The notes under the pieces: generated by a model
Databases searched by the model: none
What the model saw: the letters and a program-made list of their open reading frames with translations, nothing else
Told to the model about the DNA's origin: nothing
Made by a program: the position numbers and the translations under genes
Assembly (NCBI RefSeq): GCF_900188095.1
Contig: NZ_FZOT01000027.1
Location: forward strand, 1-47,442
Length of the DNA: 47,442 nucleotides
From: Noviherbaspirillum humi
GTDB taxonomy: Bacteria; Pseudomonadota; Gammaproteobacteria; Burkholderiales; Burkholderiaceae_D
Direction: 5' to 3'
In this document: in pieces, positions 33,667-41,659 of the stretch
Position numbering within the stretch: position 1 is the first letter of the stretch
How the letters are laid out: the number at the start of each line of letters is the position of its first letter

Positions 33667-34368
33667 CTAGTCTGACAAATATTCCGGATACCGCTCGCGG
33701 ATGCGCGCCACGTCGGCCAGCGTGCCGGAAAGATGCCGCCTCAGGGCCTGCTGCGCGGCGGCGGGGTCGCCCTCGGCGATGGCTTGCACGATGGCCGCAT
33801 GGTCGCCGAGGATGGACTGGGTCTTGCCCGGGATGGGCACATGCAGCCGCCGCAGCCGGTCCAGGTTGCCGCTGCGATGCCGCACCAGATCAAACAGGTC
33901 GTCCACGCCGCCGGCGTTGTAGAGGCGGCGGTGAAAAGCATGGTCCATGGCGACGAAGCGGTCGAAGTCGGCGCCGTCGGCCGCCGCCTTCTGCCGCGCG
34001 ATCAGGCCGCGCAATTCCTCCGCCAGACCCAGCTGCGGCTGCTGCGCCAGGGCATGCACCAGTTCCAGCTCCACCGCCTGCCGCAGGAAATGCGCCTGGT
34101 GCGCCGACTGCACGTCGATGGCCGTGACGCGGGTCGCATGCTGCGGAAAGATCGCCACGAGATGCTCCTCCTCCAGCTTCAGCAGCGCATCGCGTATCGG
34201 CGTCAGGCTCACCTTGAAGTAAGCGGCCAGCTCCTGCCGGTCCAGCACCGCGCCGGGCTTGATCGCCAGGCTGATGATCATGTCCCGCAGATGGTCGTAC
34301 ACCTGGGCGGCCACCAGCCGGGAGCGTTCCAGCTTGAAAGGGACGGCTGATTCGAAGGGGGCGTTCAT
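33667..34368 (-). CDS. GntR family transcriptional regulator, FCD (FadR-type) domain
   Basis: A 233-residue repressor. The winged HTH spans about residues 15-80 (LDRQELAAYFKVSLTPIRDA). The C-terminal FCD ligand domain shows metal-site-like His positions in DHAFHRR, LGDHAAIVQ and LRRHLSG. It is divergent from the dehydratase gene at 34508, with a perfect palindrome between them, so it probably represses module III and is released by a sugar acid. Confidence 0.9.
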   Translation of the reverse strand: MNAPFESAVPFKLERSRLVAAQVYDHLRDMIISLAIKPGAVLDRQELAAYFKVSLTPIRDALLKLEEEHLVAIFPQHATRVTAIDVQSAHQAHFLRQAVELELVHALAQQPQLGLAEELRGLIARQKAAADGADFDRFVAMDHAFHRRLYNAGGVDDLFDLVRHRSGNLDRLRRLHVPIPGKTQSILGDHAAIVQAIAEGDPAAAQQALRRHLSGTLADVARIRERYPEYLSD

Positions 34369-34455
34369 GCGGTCGGGAATGCTCTCGTGGCTGAGGTTGA
34401 TTCATGCCGGAAGCGGAAATCAAAAAACTTGGAAAAAACTTTGCCGTTCCGATCA

Positions 34456-34467
34456 CTAATATATTAG
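34456..34467. promoter_or_regulatory. Palindromic candidate operator for the GntR regulator
   Basis: CTAATATATTAG is a perfect 12-bp palindrome in the 139-bp region between the GntR gene and the dehydratase. FadR-type regulators bind short AT-centred dyads at such divergent promoters. It lies 41 bp before the dehydratase start, likely over or near its promoter. Confidence 0.5.
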
Positions 34468-34507
34468 CATTCTAGCCCATCACGGTTAAACATTCGAGAC
34501 ACGCCTT

Positions 34508-36250
34508 ATGACCTCTTCCCGAAAAAAGCTTCCCGGCGAACTGCGCAGCGCGCGCTGGTTTGCTCCGGACGACCTGCGCTCCTTCGGCCACCGCTCGCGC
34601 GTCATGCAAATGGGCTACTCCCAGGCCGAGTTCACCGACAAGCCGGTGATCGCCATCATCAATACCTGGTCCGACATCAACCAGTGCCACACCCACTTCA
34701 AGCAGCGGGTGGAGGACGTCAAGCGCGGCGTGCTGCAGGCCGGCGGCTTCCCGTTGGAACTGCCGGCGATCTCCCTGTCGGAAAGCGCGGTCAAGCCGAC
34801 CACCATGCTGTACCGGAACATGCTGGCGATGGAGACCGAGGAGCTGATCCGCTCCCATCCGATCGACGGCGTGGTGCTCATGGGCGGCTGCGACAAGACC
34901 ACCCCCGGCCTGATGATGGGCGCCACCAGCGCCGGCGTGCCGGCGATCTACGTGCCGGCCGGCCCGATGCTGCGCGGGAACTGGAAAGGCCATGTGCTCG
35001 GTTCCGGCTCCGACGCCTGGAAATTCTGGGATGAGCGCCGCGCCGGCAACATCAGCAAGGAAGAGTGGATCGGCATCGAGGGCGGCATCGCCCGCAGCGC
35101 CGGCACCTGCATGACCATGGGCACCGCCGCCACCATGATGGGCATCGCCGAAGCCATGGGCATGACCCTGCCCGGCGCCTCCTCCATCCCGGCGGTGGAC
35201 GCCAACCATGTGCGCATGTGCGCCGACGCCGGCCGCCGCATCGTCGACATGGTGTGGGAAGACCTGACCCCGGCGAAGATTCTCACTCGCCCGGCCTTCG
35301 AGAACGCCATCGTCATCGCCATGGCCATGGGCTGCTCCACCAATGCCATCATCCATGTGATCTCCATGGCGCGCCGCGCCGGCTGCGACATCGGCCTGGA
35401 CGACTTCGACGCCTTCAGCCGCAAGGTGCCGGTGATCGCCAACATCCGGCCCAACGGCGACACCTACCTGATGGAAGACTTCTACTACGCCGGCGGCCTG
35501 CCCGGCCTGATGAGCCGCATTCCGGACCGACTGCATCTGGATGCGATCACCGTCAACGGCAAGACGCTCGGCGAAAACATCGCCGGCGCCGAGGTCTACA
35601 ACGACGACGTCATCCGCACCGTGGACAATCCGCTGTACCACGAGGGCGCGCTGGCGGTCCTCAAGGGCAATATCGCGCCGGACGGCTGCGTGATGAAGCC
35701 CAGCGCCTGCGAGCCGCGCTACTTCAAGCACGCCGGCCCGGCGCTGGTGTTCGATGACTATCCGTCGATGAAGGCGGCGGTGGAAGACGAGAACCTGGAC
35801 GTCACCGCCGACCACATCCTCATCCTGCGCAATGCCGGCCCGCAGGGCGGCCCCGGCATGCCGGAATGGGGCATGCTGCCAATCCCGAAGAAGCTGGTGA
35901 AGCAGGGCGTGCGCGACATGCTGCGCATGTCGGATGCCCGCATGAGCGGCACCAGCTACGGCGCCTGCATCCTGCACGTGGCCCCGGAAGCCTATATCGG
36001 CGGCCCGCTGGCGCTGGTGAAGACCGGCGACATCATCAGCGTCGACATTCCCAACCGCACGATCAACATGGAAGTCTCGGACGAAGAACTGGCGCGCCGC
36101 CGCGCCGAGTGGACGCCGCCGCCGAAGCGCTTCGAGCGCGGTTACGGCTGGATGTTCTCCAAGCACATCAGGCAGGCCAACGACGGCTGCGATTTCGACT
36201 TCCTGGAAACCGATTTCGGCGCGCCGGTGGGCGAGCCCAGCATCTACTGA
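34508..36250 (+). CDS. IlvD/Edd family dehydratase, L-arabonate dehydratase-like
   Basis: A 580-residue iron-sulfur dehydratase predicted to convert a sugar acid to a 2-keto-3-deoxy sugar acid in the cytoplasm. Length fits the pentonate dehydratase branch (amino-acid pathway IlvD is similar). Cluster and metal segments seen are NTWSDINQCHTHFK, LMGGCDKTTPG and AMGCSTNAIIH; the substrate loop PRYFKHAGPALVF and the conserved MSGTSYGACILHVAPE are intact. Context (GntR regulator, aldolase-like partner, Bug protein) supports sugar-acid catabolism rather than branched-chain amino-acid synthesis. ATG at 34508 lacks a strong ribosome-binding site. Confidence 0.88.
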   Translation: MTSSRKKLPGELRSARWFAPDDLRSFGHRSRVMQMGYSQAEFTDKPVIAIINTWSDINQCHTHFKQRVEDVKRGVLQAGGFPLELPAISLSESAVKPTTMLYRNMLAMETEELIRSHPIDGVVLMGGCDKTTPGLMMGATSAGVPAIYVPAGPMLRGNWKGHVLGSGSDAWKFWDERRAGNISKEEWIGIEGGIARSAGTCMTMGTAATMMGIAEAMGMTLPGASSIPAVDANHVRMCADAGRRIVDMVWEDLTPAKILTRPAFENAIVIAMAMGCSTNAIIHVISMARRAGCDIGLDDFDAFSRKVPVIANIRPNGDTYLMEDFYYAGGLPGLMSRIPDRLHLDAITVNGKTLGENIAGAEVYNDDVIRTVDNPLYHEGALAVLKGNIAPDGCVMKPSACEPRYFKHAGPALVFDDYPSMKAAVEDENLDVTADHILILRNAGPQGGPGMPEWGMLPIPKKLVKQGVRDMLRMSDARMSGTSYGACILHVAPEAYIGGPLALVKTGDIISVDIPNRTINMEVSDEELARRRAEWTPPPKRFERGYGWMFSKHIRQANDGCDFDFLETDFGAPVGEPSIY

Positions 36251-36283
36251 CATCCGAACGGTAAAGCGACAACAAGGAAATCC

Positions 36284-37003
36284 ATGAGCACCCTGAATCC
36301 GCAAACTCGCGAAAAGCTGAAGACCGTCAGCACCGCGACCCTTTCCACCGCCCTGTTCAAGCGCGGCCTGCGCAACCAGTTCATCCAGGATGTGCGCCCG
36401 CTGAATCCGGAACTGGGCAACATGGTGGGCGAAGCCTTCACCCTGCGCTACATTCCGGCGCGCGAAGATCTGAATCCGATCACCGTGTTCAAGGACCGCG
36501 CCCATCCGCAGCGCAAGGCAGTGGAAGAGTGCCCGCCCGGCGCGGTGTTCGTCATCGACAGCCGCAAGGATGCCCGCGCCGCTTCGGCCGGTTCGATCCT
36601 GGTGTCGCGCCTGATGGTGCGCGGCGTGGCCGGCGTGGTCACCGACGGCGGCTTCCGCGATTCGCCGGAGATCGCCAGGCTTGGCATTCCCGCCTACCAC
36701 AACCGCCCCTCCGCCCCGACCAACCTCACCCTGCACCAGGCGCTCGACATCAACGTGCCGATCGGCTGCGGCGACGTGCCGGTGTTCCCGGGCGACGTGG
36801 TGGTGGGCGACGGCGAAGGCGTGATCGTGATCCCGAAGGAAATCGCCGACGAGATCGCCGATGAAGCGGTGGAGATGACCGCCTTCGAGGACTTCGTCAC
36901 CGAGCAGGTGCTGAAGGGCCGCTCCATCCTCGGGCTCTACCCCGCCACCGACGACCAGACCCTGGTCGACTTCGCCGCCTGGCGCAAGGCGAACCGGCGC
37001 TGA
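36284..37003 (+). CDS. RraA-like / HMG-aldolase family protein
   Basis: A 239-residue member of the RraA/4-hydroxy-4-methyl-2-oxoglutarate aldolase fold. The characteristic TDGGFRDSPEIARLGIPAY and GCGDVPVFPGDVVVGDGEGV segments are present, including the Arg-Asp pair used by aldolase members. Lying 33 bp after the dehydratase, with AAGGA before its ATG, it probably handles the keto-deoxy product as an aldolase or dehydratase rather than regulating RNase E. Annotation as a ribonuclease regulator would be misleading here. Confidence 0.85.
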   Translation: MSTLNPQTREKLKTVSTATLSTALFKRGLRNQFIQDVRPLNPELGNMVGEAFTLRYIPAREDLNPITVFKDRAHPQRKAVEECPPGAVFVIDSRKDARAASAGSILVSRLMVRGVAGVVTDGGFRDSPEIARLGIPAYHNRPSAPTNLTLHQALDINVPIGCGDVPVFPGDVVVGDGEGVIVIPKEIADEIADEAVEMTAFEDFVTEQVLKGRSILGLYPATDDQTLVDFAAWRKANRR

Positions 37004-37073
37004 TGCCTGTCGGCCGCTCATGCGCCATAGGCGCAGGGCGGCCGCCATCCAGTTCAATCATCAAGGAGACACT

Positions 37074-38066
37074 ATGAAAGGCATTACCCGCCTGCTGGGC
37101 CGCGCCGCATTCGGCATCGGCCTGATCGCCGCCGCCTCGGCGCCCCTTCACGCCCAGGAAAAGTGGCCGGCCAAGCCGATCACCTGGGTCGTGCCGTTCG
37201 CGCCCGGGGGGTCCACCGACATCGTCGCCCGCACCATCGGCCAGGAACTGGCCAAGGCCCTCGGCCAGCCGGTCATCATCGAGAACAAGCCGGGCGCCGC
37301 CGGGGGCGTCGGCGCCACCTACGTCGCCAAGGCCAAGCCGGACGGCTATACCCTGTTCGGCGGCACCATCAGCACCCATGCGATCAACGCCAGCCTGTAC
37401 AAGAACCTCGGCTACGACCCGGTCAAGGATTTCGAGCCGGTCAGCCTGATCGCCTATGTGCCCAACGTCCTGATGGTGGATGCCAAGCTGCCGGTCAACA
37501 GCGTGCAGGACCTGATCGCGCTGGCGAAGAAGCAGCAGGGAGGCAAGATGAGCTTCGCCTCTTCCGGCGCAGGCACCTCCACGCACCTCGCCGGCGAACT
37601 GTTCGCCGACATGGCCGGCGTTCCCATGACCCATATCGCCTACAAGGGCAGTCCGCAGGCGCTGCAGGACGTGGCCGCCGGCTTCGTGCCCTTCCTGTTC
37701 GACCAGCTCACCGCCGGCGAGGCGCTGATCAAGGCCGGCAAGCTGCGTCCGCTGGCGGTGACCTCGCCCAAGCGCTCGGTGCTGGCGCCGAACGTGCCGA
37801 CCATGGCGGAAGCCGGCGTTCCCGGCTTCGAGATGGTGTCGTGGCAGGCGCTGTACGCGCCGAAGGGCACGCCGGCGGCGGTGGTGCAGCGCCTGAACGC
37901 GGAAGTGGTGCGCATCTTGAAGCAGCCCGACGTGCAGCAGAAGATGACCCAGCAGCTCGGCATGGAAATCGTCGGCAGCAGCCCGGAAGCGCTGGCCAAT
38001 TTCATGGCCAGAGAAATTCCGCGCTGGGCCGATCTGGTGAAGAAGTCCGGCGCGACGCCGGGCTGA
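37074..38066 (+). CDS. Bug-family (TctC-type) solute-binding protein (module III)
   Basis: A periplasmic binding protein of 330 residues of the TTT family. The signal peptide ends near PLHAQEK. Family marks are KWPAKPITWVVPFAPGGSTD, IENKPGAAGGVGATYVAKA and PDGYTLFGGTISTHAINASL. ATG at 37074 follows AAGGAG. It is the third gene of the module, before the terminator at 38090-38127; no TctA/B partner is in the window. Inferred ligand: the sugar acid metabolised by the module. Confidence 0.9.
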   Translation: MKGITRLLGRAAFGIGLIAAASAPLHAQEKWPAKPITWVVPFAPGGSTDIVARTIGQELAKALGQPVIIENKPGAAGGVGATYVAKAKPDGYTLFGGTISTHAINASLYKNLGYDPVKDFEPVSLIAYVPNVLMVDAKLPVNSVQDLIALAKKQQGGKMSFASSGAGTSTHLAGELFADMAGVPMTHIAYKGSPQALQDVAAGFVPFLFDQLTAGEALIKAGKLRPLAVTSPKRSVLAPNVPTMAEAGVPGFEMVSWQALYAPKGTPAAVVQRLNAEVVRILKQPDVQQKMTQQLGMEIVGSSPEALANFMAREIPRWADLVKKSGATPG

Positions 38067-38089
38067 CGATCCCGTCTGCCGCATGAACC

Positions 38090-38127
38090 GTCCGCCGGTG
38101 CTCGCGCCCGGCGGACTTTTACTTTTT
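38090..38127 (+). terminator. Rho-independent terminator of module III
   Basis: Stem GTCCGCCGG (38090-38098) with CCGGCGGAC (38108-38116), then TTTTACTTTTT. It lies 24 bp after the stop of the Bug gene, closing the three-gene operon. Confidence 0.88.
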
Positions 38128-38213
38128 GCACACGGCTGGATGAAAACGGCGCCGCGGCGGTGTGCCAGTGCGGATACAATCCCGCACAGCCAACACACCA
38201 CTCGGGAAGACGC

Positions 38214-39302
38214 ATGGATAACGCATTGGAGGCCGCCCGCACGCATTTTCTGCAAGGCGTGCAGCATTTCGAAGCCGGCCGGCTGGAGCAGGCGCGCAGC
38301 GACTTCGAGGCATCGCTCGCCCTCGCGCCGGGACGGCCCTCGGTGCTCGGCAATCTCGGCGTCACCCTGTTCCATCTGCAGCGCGTCGACGATGCCTTCC
38401 CGCTGCTGCAGGCGGCCACGGCTGCCGATCCCGGCTTCACCGATGCCTGGGCCTGCCTCGGGCTGATCCATGAAATGCGCGGCCAATGGCAGGCCGCCGC
38501 CAATGCCTTCGCCAGCGTGCCCGCAAAGGCGCCGGTCCGTTTCCGCCAGGGGCAGTGCCTGATGCGCCTGGGCCGCAGCGCGGAGGCGCTGCAGGCTTTC
38601 GACCAGGCGCTCGCCATGGCGCCGGACTTCGCCGACGCCTGGAGCGCCCGCGGCGGCCTGCTGCGCGAGCTGATGCGCCTGGACGAAGCGGCCGCCTGCT
38701 TCGAGAAGGCGCTCGCCTGCGGCGGCGACCCGGAATTGAACGGCTACTACCTGGCCTCGGTGAAGGGCGGCGCCGAACCGCCGCTGCCGCCGCGCCGCTA
38801 CGTCGAAGCGCTGTTCGACGACTATGCGCCCGAGTTCCAGGACCATGTCGTTACCCAATTGCGCTATCAGGGCTACCAGCGCCTGCTGGAACCGCTGGCG
38901 GCGTCCGGACGGCGCTACCGCCGCGCCATCGACCTCGGCTGCGGCACCGGACTGTGCGCGCCGCTGCTGCGCCAGATGTCGGATGCGGTGGACGGCGTCG
39001 ATATTTCGCAAGCGATGCTGGAACAGGCCGGCCGGCTCGGCATCTATCGCCATCTCGCGCACGACGACATTGCCGCCTTCCTCGACAAGGAGAAGGAAGC
39101 CGCCGACCTGATCGTGGCGGCGGATGTCTTCATCTATGTCGGCGACCTGTCGCGCATCTTTCCCGCGGTGCGGCGGCTGCTGACGCCGGGCGGCTGCTTC
39201 GCCTTCACCGTGGAAGAATCCAAGGCTGGCAACGATCTGCAATTGCAGCCCAGCCTGCGCTACGCGCATTCGGAAGCTTATATCCGCCAACTGGCGCAGT
39301 AA
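38214..39302 (+). CDS. TPR-methyltransferase fusion, cut short by an in-frame TAA
   Basis: A predicted S-adenosylmethionine-dependent methyltransferase (362 residues to the stop) fused to N-terminal tetratricopeptide repeats. The TPR region covers about residues 5-175 (GNLGVTLFHLQRVDDAFPLL, ALQAFDQALAMAPDFADAWS). The methyltransferase domain begins near 230 with the SAM motif AIDLGCGTGLCAPLL. The reading frame stops at TAA 39300-39302, but the same frame continues for 29 sense codons to TGA at 39390-39392. That tail begins AFTVERMFRAPIRWDQ and ends GLYVQLR, which looks like the normal C-terminus of the family. A single substitution (for example GAA to TAA) would explain it. The last strand of the fold may be lost, or the stop may be a sequencing error or be read through. 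Confidence 0.8.
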   Translation: MDNALEAARTHFLQGVQHFEAGRLEQARSDFEASLALAPGRPSVLGNLGVTLFHLQRVDDAFPLLQAATAADPGFTDAWACLGLIHEMRGQWQAAANAFASVPAKAPVRFRQGQCLMRLGRSAEALQAFDQALAMAPDFADAWSARGGLLRELMRLDEAAACFEKALACGGDPELNGYYLASVKGGAEPPLPPRRYVEALFDDYAPEFQDHVVTQLRYQGYQRLLEPLAASGRRYRRAIDLGCGTGLCAPLLRQMSDAVDGVDISQAMLEQAGRLGIYRHLAHDDIAAFLDKEKEAADLIVAADVFIYVGDLSRIFPAVRRLLTPGGCFAFTVEESKAGNDLQLQPSLRYAHSEAYIRQLAQ

Positions 39303-39405
39303 AGCGCCTTCACCGTCGAGCGCATGTTCCGCGCGCCGATACGCTGGGATCAGGCGCAGCCGCTGGACGGGCTCTACGTCCAGCTGCGCTGAATGGCATA
39401 GAGGC

Positions 39406-40029
39406 ATGCGGCATCAGGGAAAACTCGTCAGCTGGAAAGCGGAGCAGGGCTTCGGCTTCGTCGTGCAGAACGGCAGCGACAGGAAGGCCTTCGTGCATGC
39501 CAGCGCTTTCGCCGACCGCACCCGCCGTCCGGCCGTGGGCGATCTCATCACCTATGAAGTCGAACCCGACGGCCGGCGCGGACCGCGCGCCGCCAAGGTG
39601 AAGTTCGTTAGACCGGGACGGGCTCCTGCCCCGCGCGGCGATGCCGAAGCCTTCGGCAATCTGGTCGCCGTCGGCTTCGGACTGGCGCTGGCCGCCAGCG
39701 TCATCGGCGGCCGCCTGCCCCTGCTGGTCCCGGTCTGGCTGGCGGCCATGAGCGCCGCCACCTTCGTCGCCTACTGGGTCGACAAGCAAGCCGCCCGAAG
39801 CGGAACCTGGCGCACCCCGGAAAGCACCCTGCACCTGTTGGCGCTGGCCGGCGGCTGGCCGGGCGCCCTGCTCGCCCGGCGCATCCTGCGCCACAAGTCG
39901 GTCAAGGCCTCGTTCAGGACCATGTTCCGGCTCACCGTGGCGCTGAACAGCCTCGCGCTGGGCTGGCTCCTGACCCAGGACGGCTCGGCCCTGGTTCACC
40001 TGCTGGCCGGCCTGCTGCGGCCGGCCTGA
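39406..40029 (+). CDS. Cold-shock domain-DUF1294 membrane protein
   Basis: A 207-residue fusion. Residues 1-70 form a cold-shock (OB-fold) domain with KLVSWKAEQGFGFVVQ, where GFGFV is RNP1-like, and FVHASAF. Residues 80-207 contain about four membrane helices of the DUF1294 type (YWVDKQAARSGTWRTPESTL, LHLLALAGGWPGALLA). Such fusions are common in proteobacteria; function is unknown but RNA binding at the membrane is suggested. It starts just after the lost C-terminus of the methyltransferase gene. Confidence 0.85.
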   Translation: MRHQGKLVSWKAEQGFGFVVQNGSDRKAFVHASAFADRTRRPAVGDLITYEVEPDGRRGPRAAKVKFVRPGRAPAPRGDAEAFGNLVAVGFGLALAASVIGGRLPLLVPVWLAAMSAATFVAYWVDKQAARSGTWRTPESTLHLLALAGGWPGALLARRILRHKSVKASFRTMFRLTVALNSLALGWLLTQDGSALVHLLAGLLRPA

Positions 40030-40039
40030 TCCGCTTCAA

Positions 40040-40321
40040 TCAGAGCGCGATGCCGGCGTTGGCCCATTGCGACGGGCTCACTTCCAGCTTCGGCATCACG
40101 AAGCCGGCGCCGATCACGCCGACGTTGTTTAGCGCGTTCACCTGCACGTTCTGCAGCTGCTGGATGTTCTGGCTGATGTTGATGTTCACATCCGCCACCT
40201 TGCCCAGCCCGCCCAGCGCATCCAGCGCGGCCGGCGCCGCATAGCCGCCGCGCACGGCGGCCAGTTGGTCCGTGCCCATTTCCCGGCGCGCCGGAATGTC
40301 CTCGATGATCAGCGTCGACAT
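40040..40321 (-). CDS. Small protein with double-glycine-type leader and Q/N-rich core (paralogue A)
   Basis: A 93-residue protein. The N-terminus MSTLIIEDIPARREMGTDQL runs into AAVRGG, a leader of the double-glycine type (cleavage expected after GG, residue 26). The core is rich in Asn, Gln and Val: VNINISQNIQQLQNVQVNAL then NNVGVIGAG. It aligns with the paralogue at 40349-40645 in both leader (GTD-AAV-GG) and core (SQ-QQ-QN-VN-NNV). GAGGAGA precedes ATG at 40321. No cysteine, signal peptide or membrane segment is present. No C39 peptidase/ABC exporter or RiPP-modifying enzyme is encoded nearby. An exported, possibly fibre-forming peptide is an inference. Confidence 0.75.
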   Translation of the reverse strand: MSTLIIEDIPARREMGTDQLAAVRGGYAAPAALDALGGLGKVADVNINISQNIQQLQNVQVNALNNVGVIGAGFVMPKLEVSPSQWANAGIAL

Positions 40322-40348
40322 GGCGTTCTCCTCGGTTCCCGATGCGGA

Positions 40349-40645
40349 TTAATGGAAGTTGATGTTGTTGCTGCCGTTCTGGGTCGGCGTGACGTTGGCC
40401 GTGATGCCGGAGGCGAAGGCGACGTTGTTGCCATTGTTGACCAGCGTGTTCTGGCTTTGCTGCATCTGCTGGCTGGCCTTGAAGTCCACGCTCTTCATGT
40501 CGAAGTCGAAGCTCGGGCCGGCGTAGGACGGAAAGCAGAAGGCGGGCAGGCAGGACGGCATGCCGGTGCCGCCGGATACCGCGGCCATGTCGTCGGTGCC
40601 GAGTTCGGTTTTGAAGGACAAGTCTTTAATGGCGATGGCGCTCAT
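40349..40645 (-). CDS. Small protein with double-glycine-type leader and Q/N-rich core (paralogue B)
   Basis: A 98-residue protein starting at ATG 40645 (MSAIAIKDLSFKTELGTDDM, then AAVSGG) with AGGAGA before it. The longer in-frame version is rejected for lack of a ribosome site. After the GG the core begins TGMPSCLPAFCFPSYAGPSF, containing two cysteines absent from paralogue A, then the shared Q/N-rich ASQQMQQSQNTLVNNGNNV and an Asn-rich tail ending SNNINFH. It is 27 bp upstream of paralogue A in the same operon and is divergent from a small secreted protein. No processing genes are seen within 5 kb. Confidence 0.75.
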   Translation of the reverse strand: MSAIAIKDLSFKTELGTDDMAAVSGGTGMPSCLPAFCFPSYAGPSFDFDMKSVDFKASQQMQQSQNTLVNNGNNVAFASGITANVTPTQNGSNNINFH

Positions 40646-40923
40646 GTGTGTTCTCCTGGAAGGGTTGGTTAATGAGTGAAATCTGTTGCACTCGATACCG
40701 ATATTGCGAGGAGTGTGCCAGCGCTGACGAAGGCCGCGCTTGAAACGCCAAGTCCTTGAAATTAATGATGAATTTTCTTGCCGTTGAAGGTCTTGCAAGC
40801 ATCAGTGACAACGCAGGCGCTTTCGCTTTGTCAGGTACCGACCAACGCTTCCGGCGGGAATGTTCGGCGTGGCGCAACAGAAGAAGAAGCTAGGCGAGCA
40901 AATGAACCAATTAAGTGGAAATC
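40646..40923. other. Divergent promoter region of the GG-leader pair and a small secreted protein
   Basis: A 278-bp region, more AT-rich than average (for example around 40765-40780). It must hold promoters in both directions. I find no clear operator palindrome or terminator. Confidence 0.35.
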
Positions 40924-41205
40924 ATGTTGAGAAAGCTGATTCTTGCCGCAGCGCTGCTGGCGGCCGTCCCTATGGTGATGGCTGCGGATGCATCGGATGC
41001 AAAGGCCTGGTTTCATTGCGACGACTGGGCAGCTACCCTGGTGCGGGACGACACCTACGGAGTGGACGCCTGGTTTGACGACAACGCCGGCGACAGGCCG
41101 CTGACCGACAGGGAAGCGACGCGATTCGATACGCTTGCATCCGGCACGCGGGTTTGCCTGCCGCCGAAGCGGGATTCAAGCCGAACTTCGAACTCGGTGT
41201 ATTAA
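40924..41205 (+). CDS. Small secreted hypothetical protein
   Basis: A 93-residue protein with a clear signal peptide, MLRKLILAAALLAAVPMVMA, cleaved before ADASD. The mature part of about 72 residues is acidic in the middle (RDDTYGVDAWFDDNAGDRPL) and carries two cysteines (WFHCDDW and RVCLPPK) that could pair. ATG at 40924 is used rather than an upstream in-frame GTG. No family is recognised. It is divergent from the GG-leader peptide operon. Confidence 0.6.
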   Translation: MLRKLILAAALLAAVPMVMAADASDAKAWFHCDDWAATLVRDDTYGVDAWFDDNAGDRPLTDREATRFDTLASGTRVCLPPKRDSSRTSNSVY

Positions 41206-41227
41206 GCATGGGGTTGGTGCGGCGCGT

Positions 41228-41447
41228 TCAAAACGCCTGCTTGTACTGCATGCCGAAGACATTGGCCACGCTCTTGTACTCGCCGATGGGACTGCCGCCG
41301 AGCGGCGGGATCGTGACTGCAGGCGGAATTGAAACTGACCTCAATCCAGAAACCGGAGCGCCGCAGATGGCCGCTACCAGGATGCGTTGCGATTTCCGCC
41401 AACCGCTGTTAAGCCAGGGCAGTGTTAGGAAGTCATTGCGAGATGGG
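41228..41447 (-). pseudogene. Possible decayed reading frame ending in KQAF
   Basis: A minus-strand frame of about 73 codons without a start codon, ending SVANVFGMQYKQAF then TGA. A C-terminal Phe after alternating residues recalls an outer-membrane-protein end, and the stretch might be the remnant of such a gene. The plus strand is also open here, so the call is weak. Confidence 0.2.
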
Positions 41448-41452
41448 GCTGA

Positions 41453-41659
41453 TCATTCCTTGCTGGTGAAGTATCGCCAGACTGGCGACCTTTCCTGGCA
41501 CACCGGTTTGGATGGACTGGCCTTGCAACGGTAATCGATGGCCATGTTCACGGCCACCCACAGCACGAAACCAAGCCCGAGCAGGAAAATCATCACCTGA
41601 ATGATGGTGCTGCCCTTGCTGTGTCTGTTCAAGCGTCTTGCATCCCTTGATCTCGCCAT
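41453..41659 (-). CDS. Small single-span membrane protein
   Basis: A 68-residue protein starting at ATG 41659 with AGGGA before it. A basic N-terminus (MARSRDARRLNRHSKGS) precedes one transmembrane helix, IIQVMIFLLGLGFVLWVAV, then a short tail with two cysteines (YRCKAS, PVCQER). Topology is predicted N-in by the positive-inside rule. An upstream in-frame ATG at 41764 would add a poorly composed stretch. Family unknown. Confidence 0.5.
   Translation of the reverse strand: MARSRDARRLNRHSKGSTIIQVMIFLLGLGFVLWVAVNMAIDYRCKASPSKPVCQERSPVWRYFTSKE

Noticed and set aside
34472-37057. Very long open frame (861 codons) on the minus strand across the dehydratase and RraA-like genes
   Set aside because: It is a GC-rich antisense shadow: composition is Arg/His/Ala/Gly-heavy, no known motif, and the plus-strand genes explain the region fully.
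36897-39407. 836-codon minus-strand frame opposite the Bug and methyltransferase genes
   Set aside because: Antisense shadow of well-recognised plus-strand genes; it crosses a terminator and has no ribosome site.
41154-41534. 126-codon plus-strand frame after the small secreted protein
   Set aside because: No ribosome site, starts inside the preceding gene, and composition does not look like a folded or exported protein.
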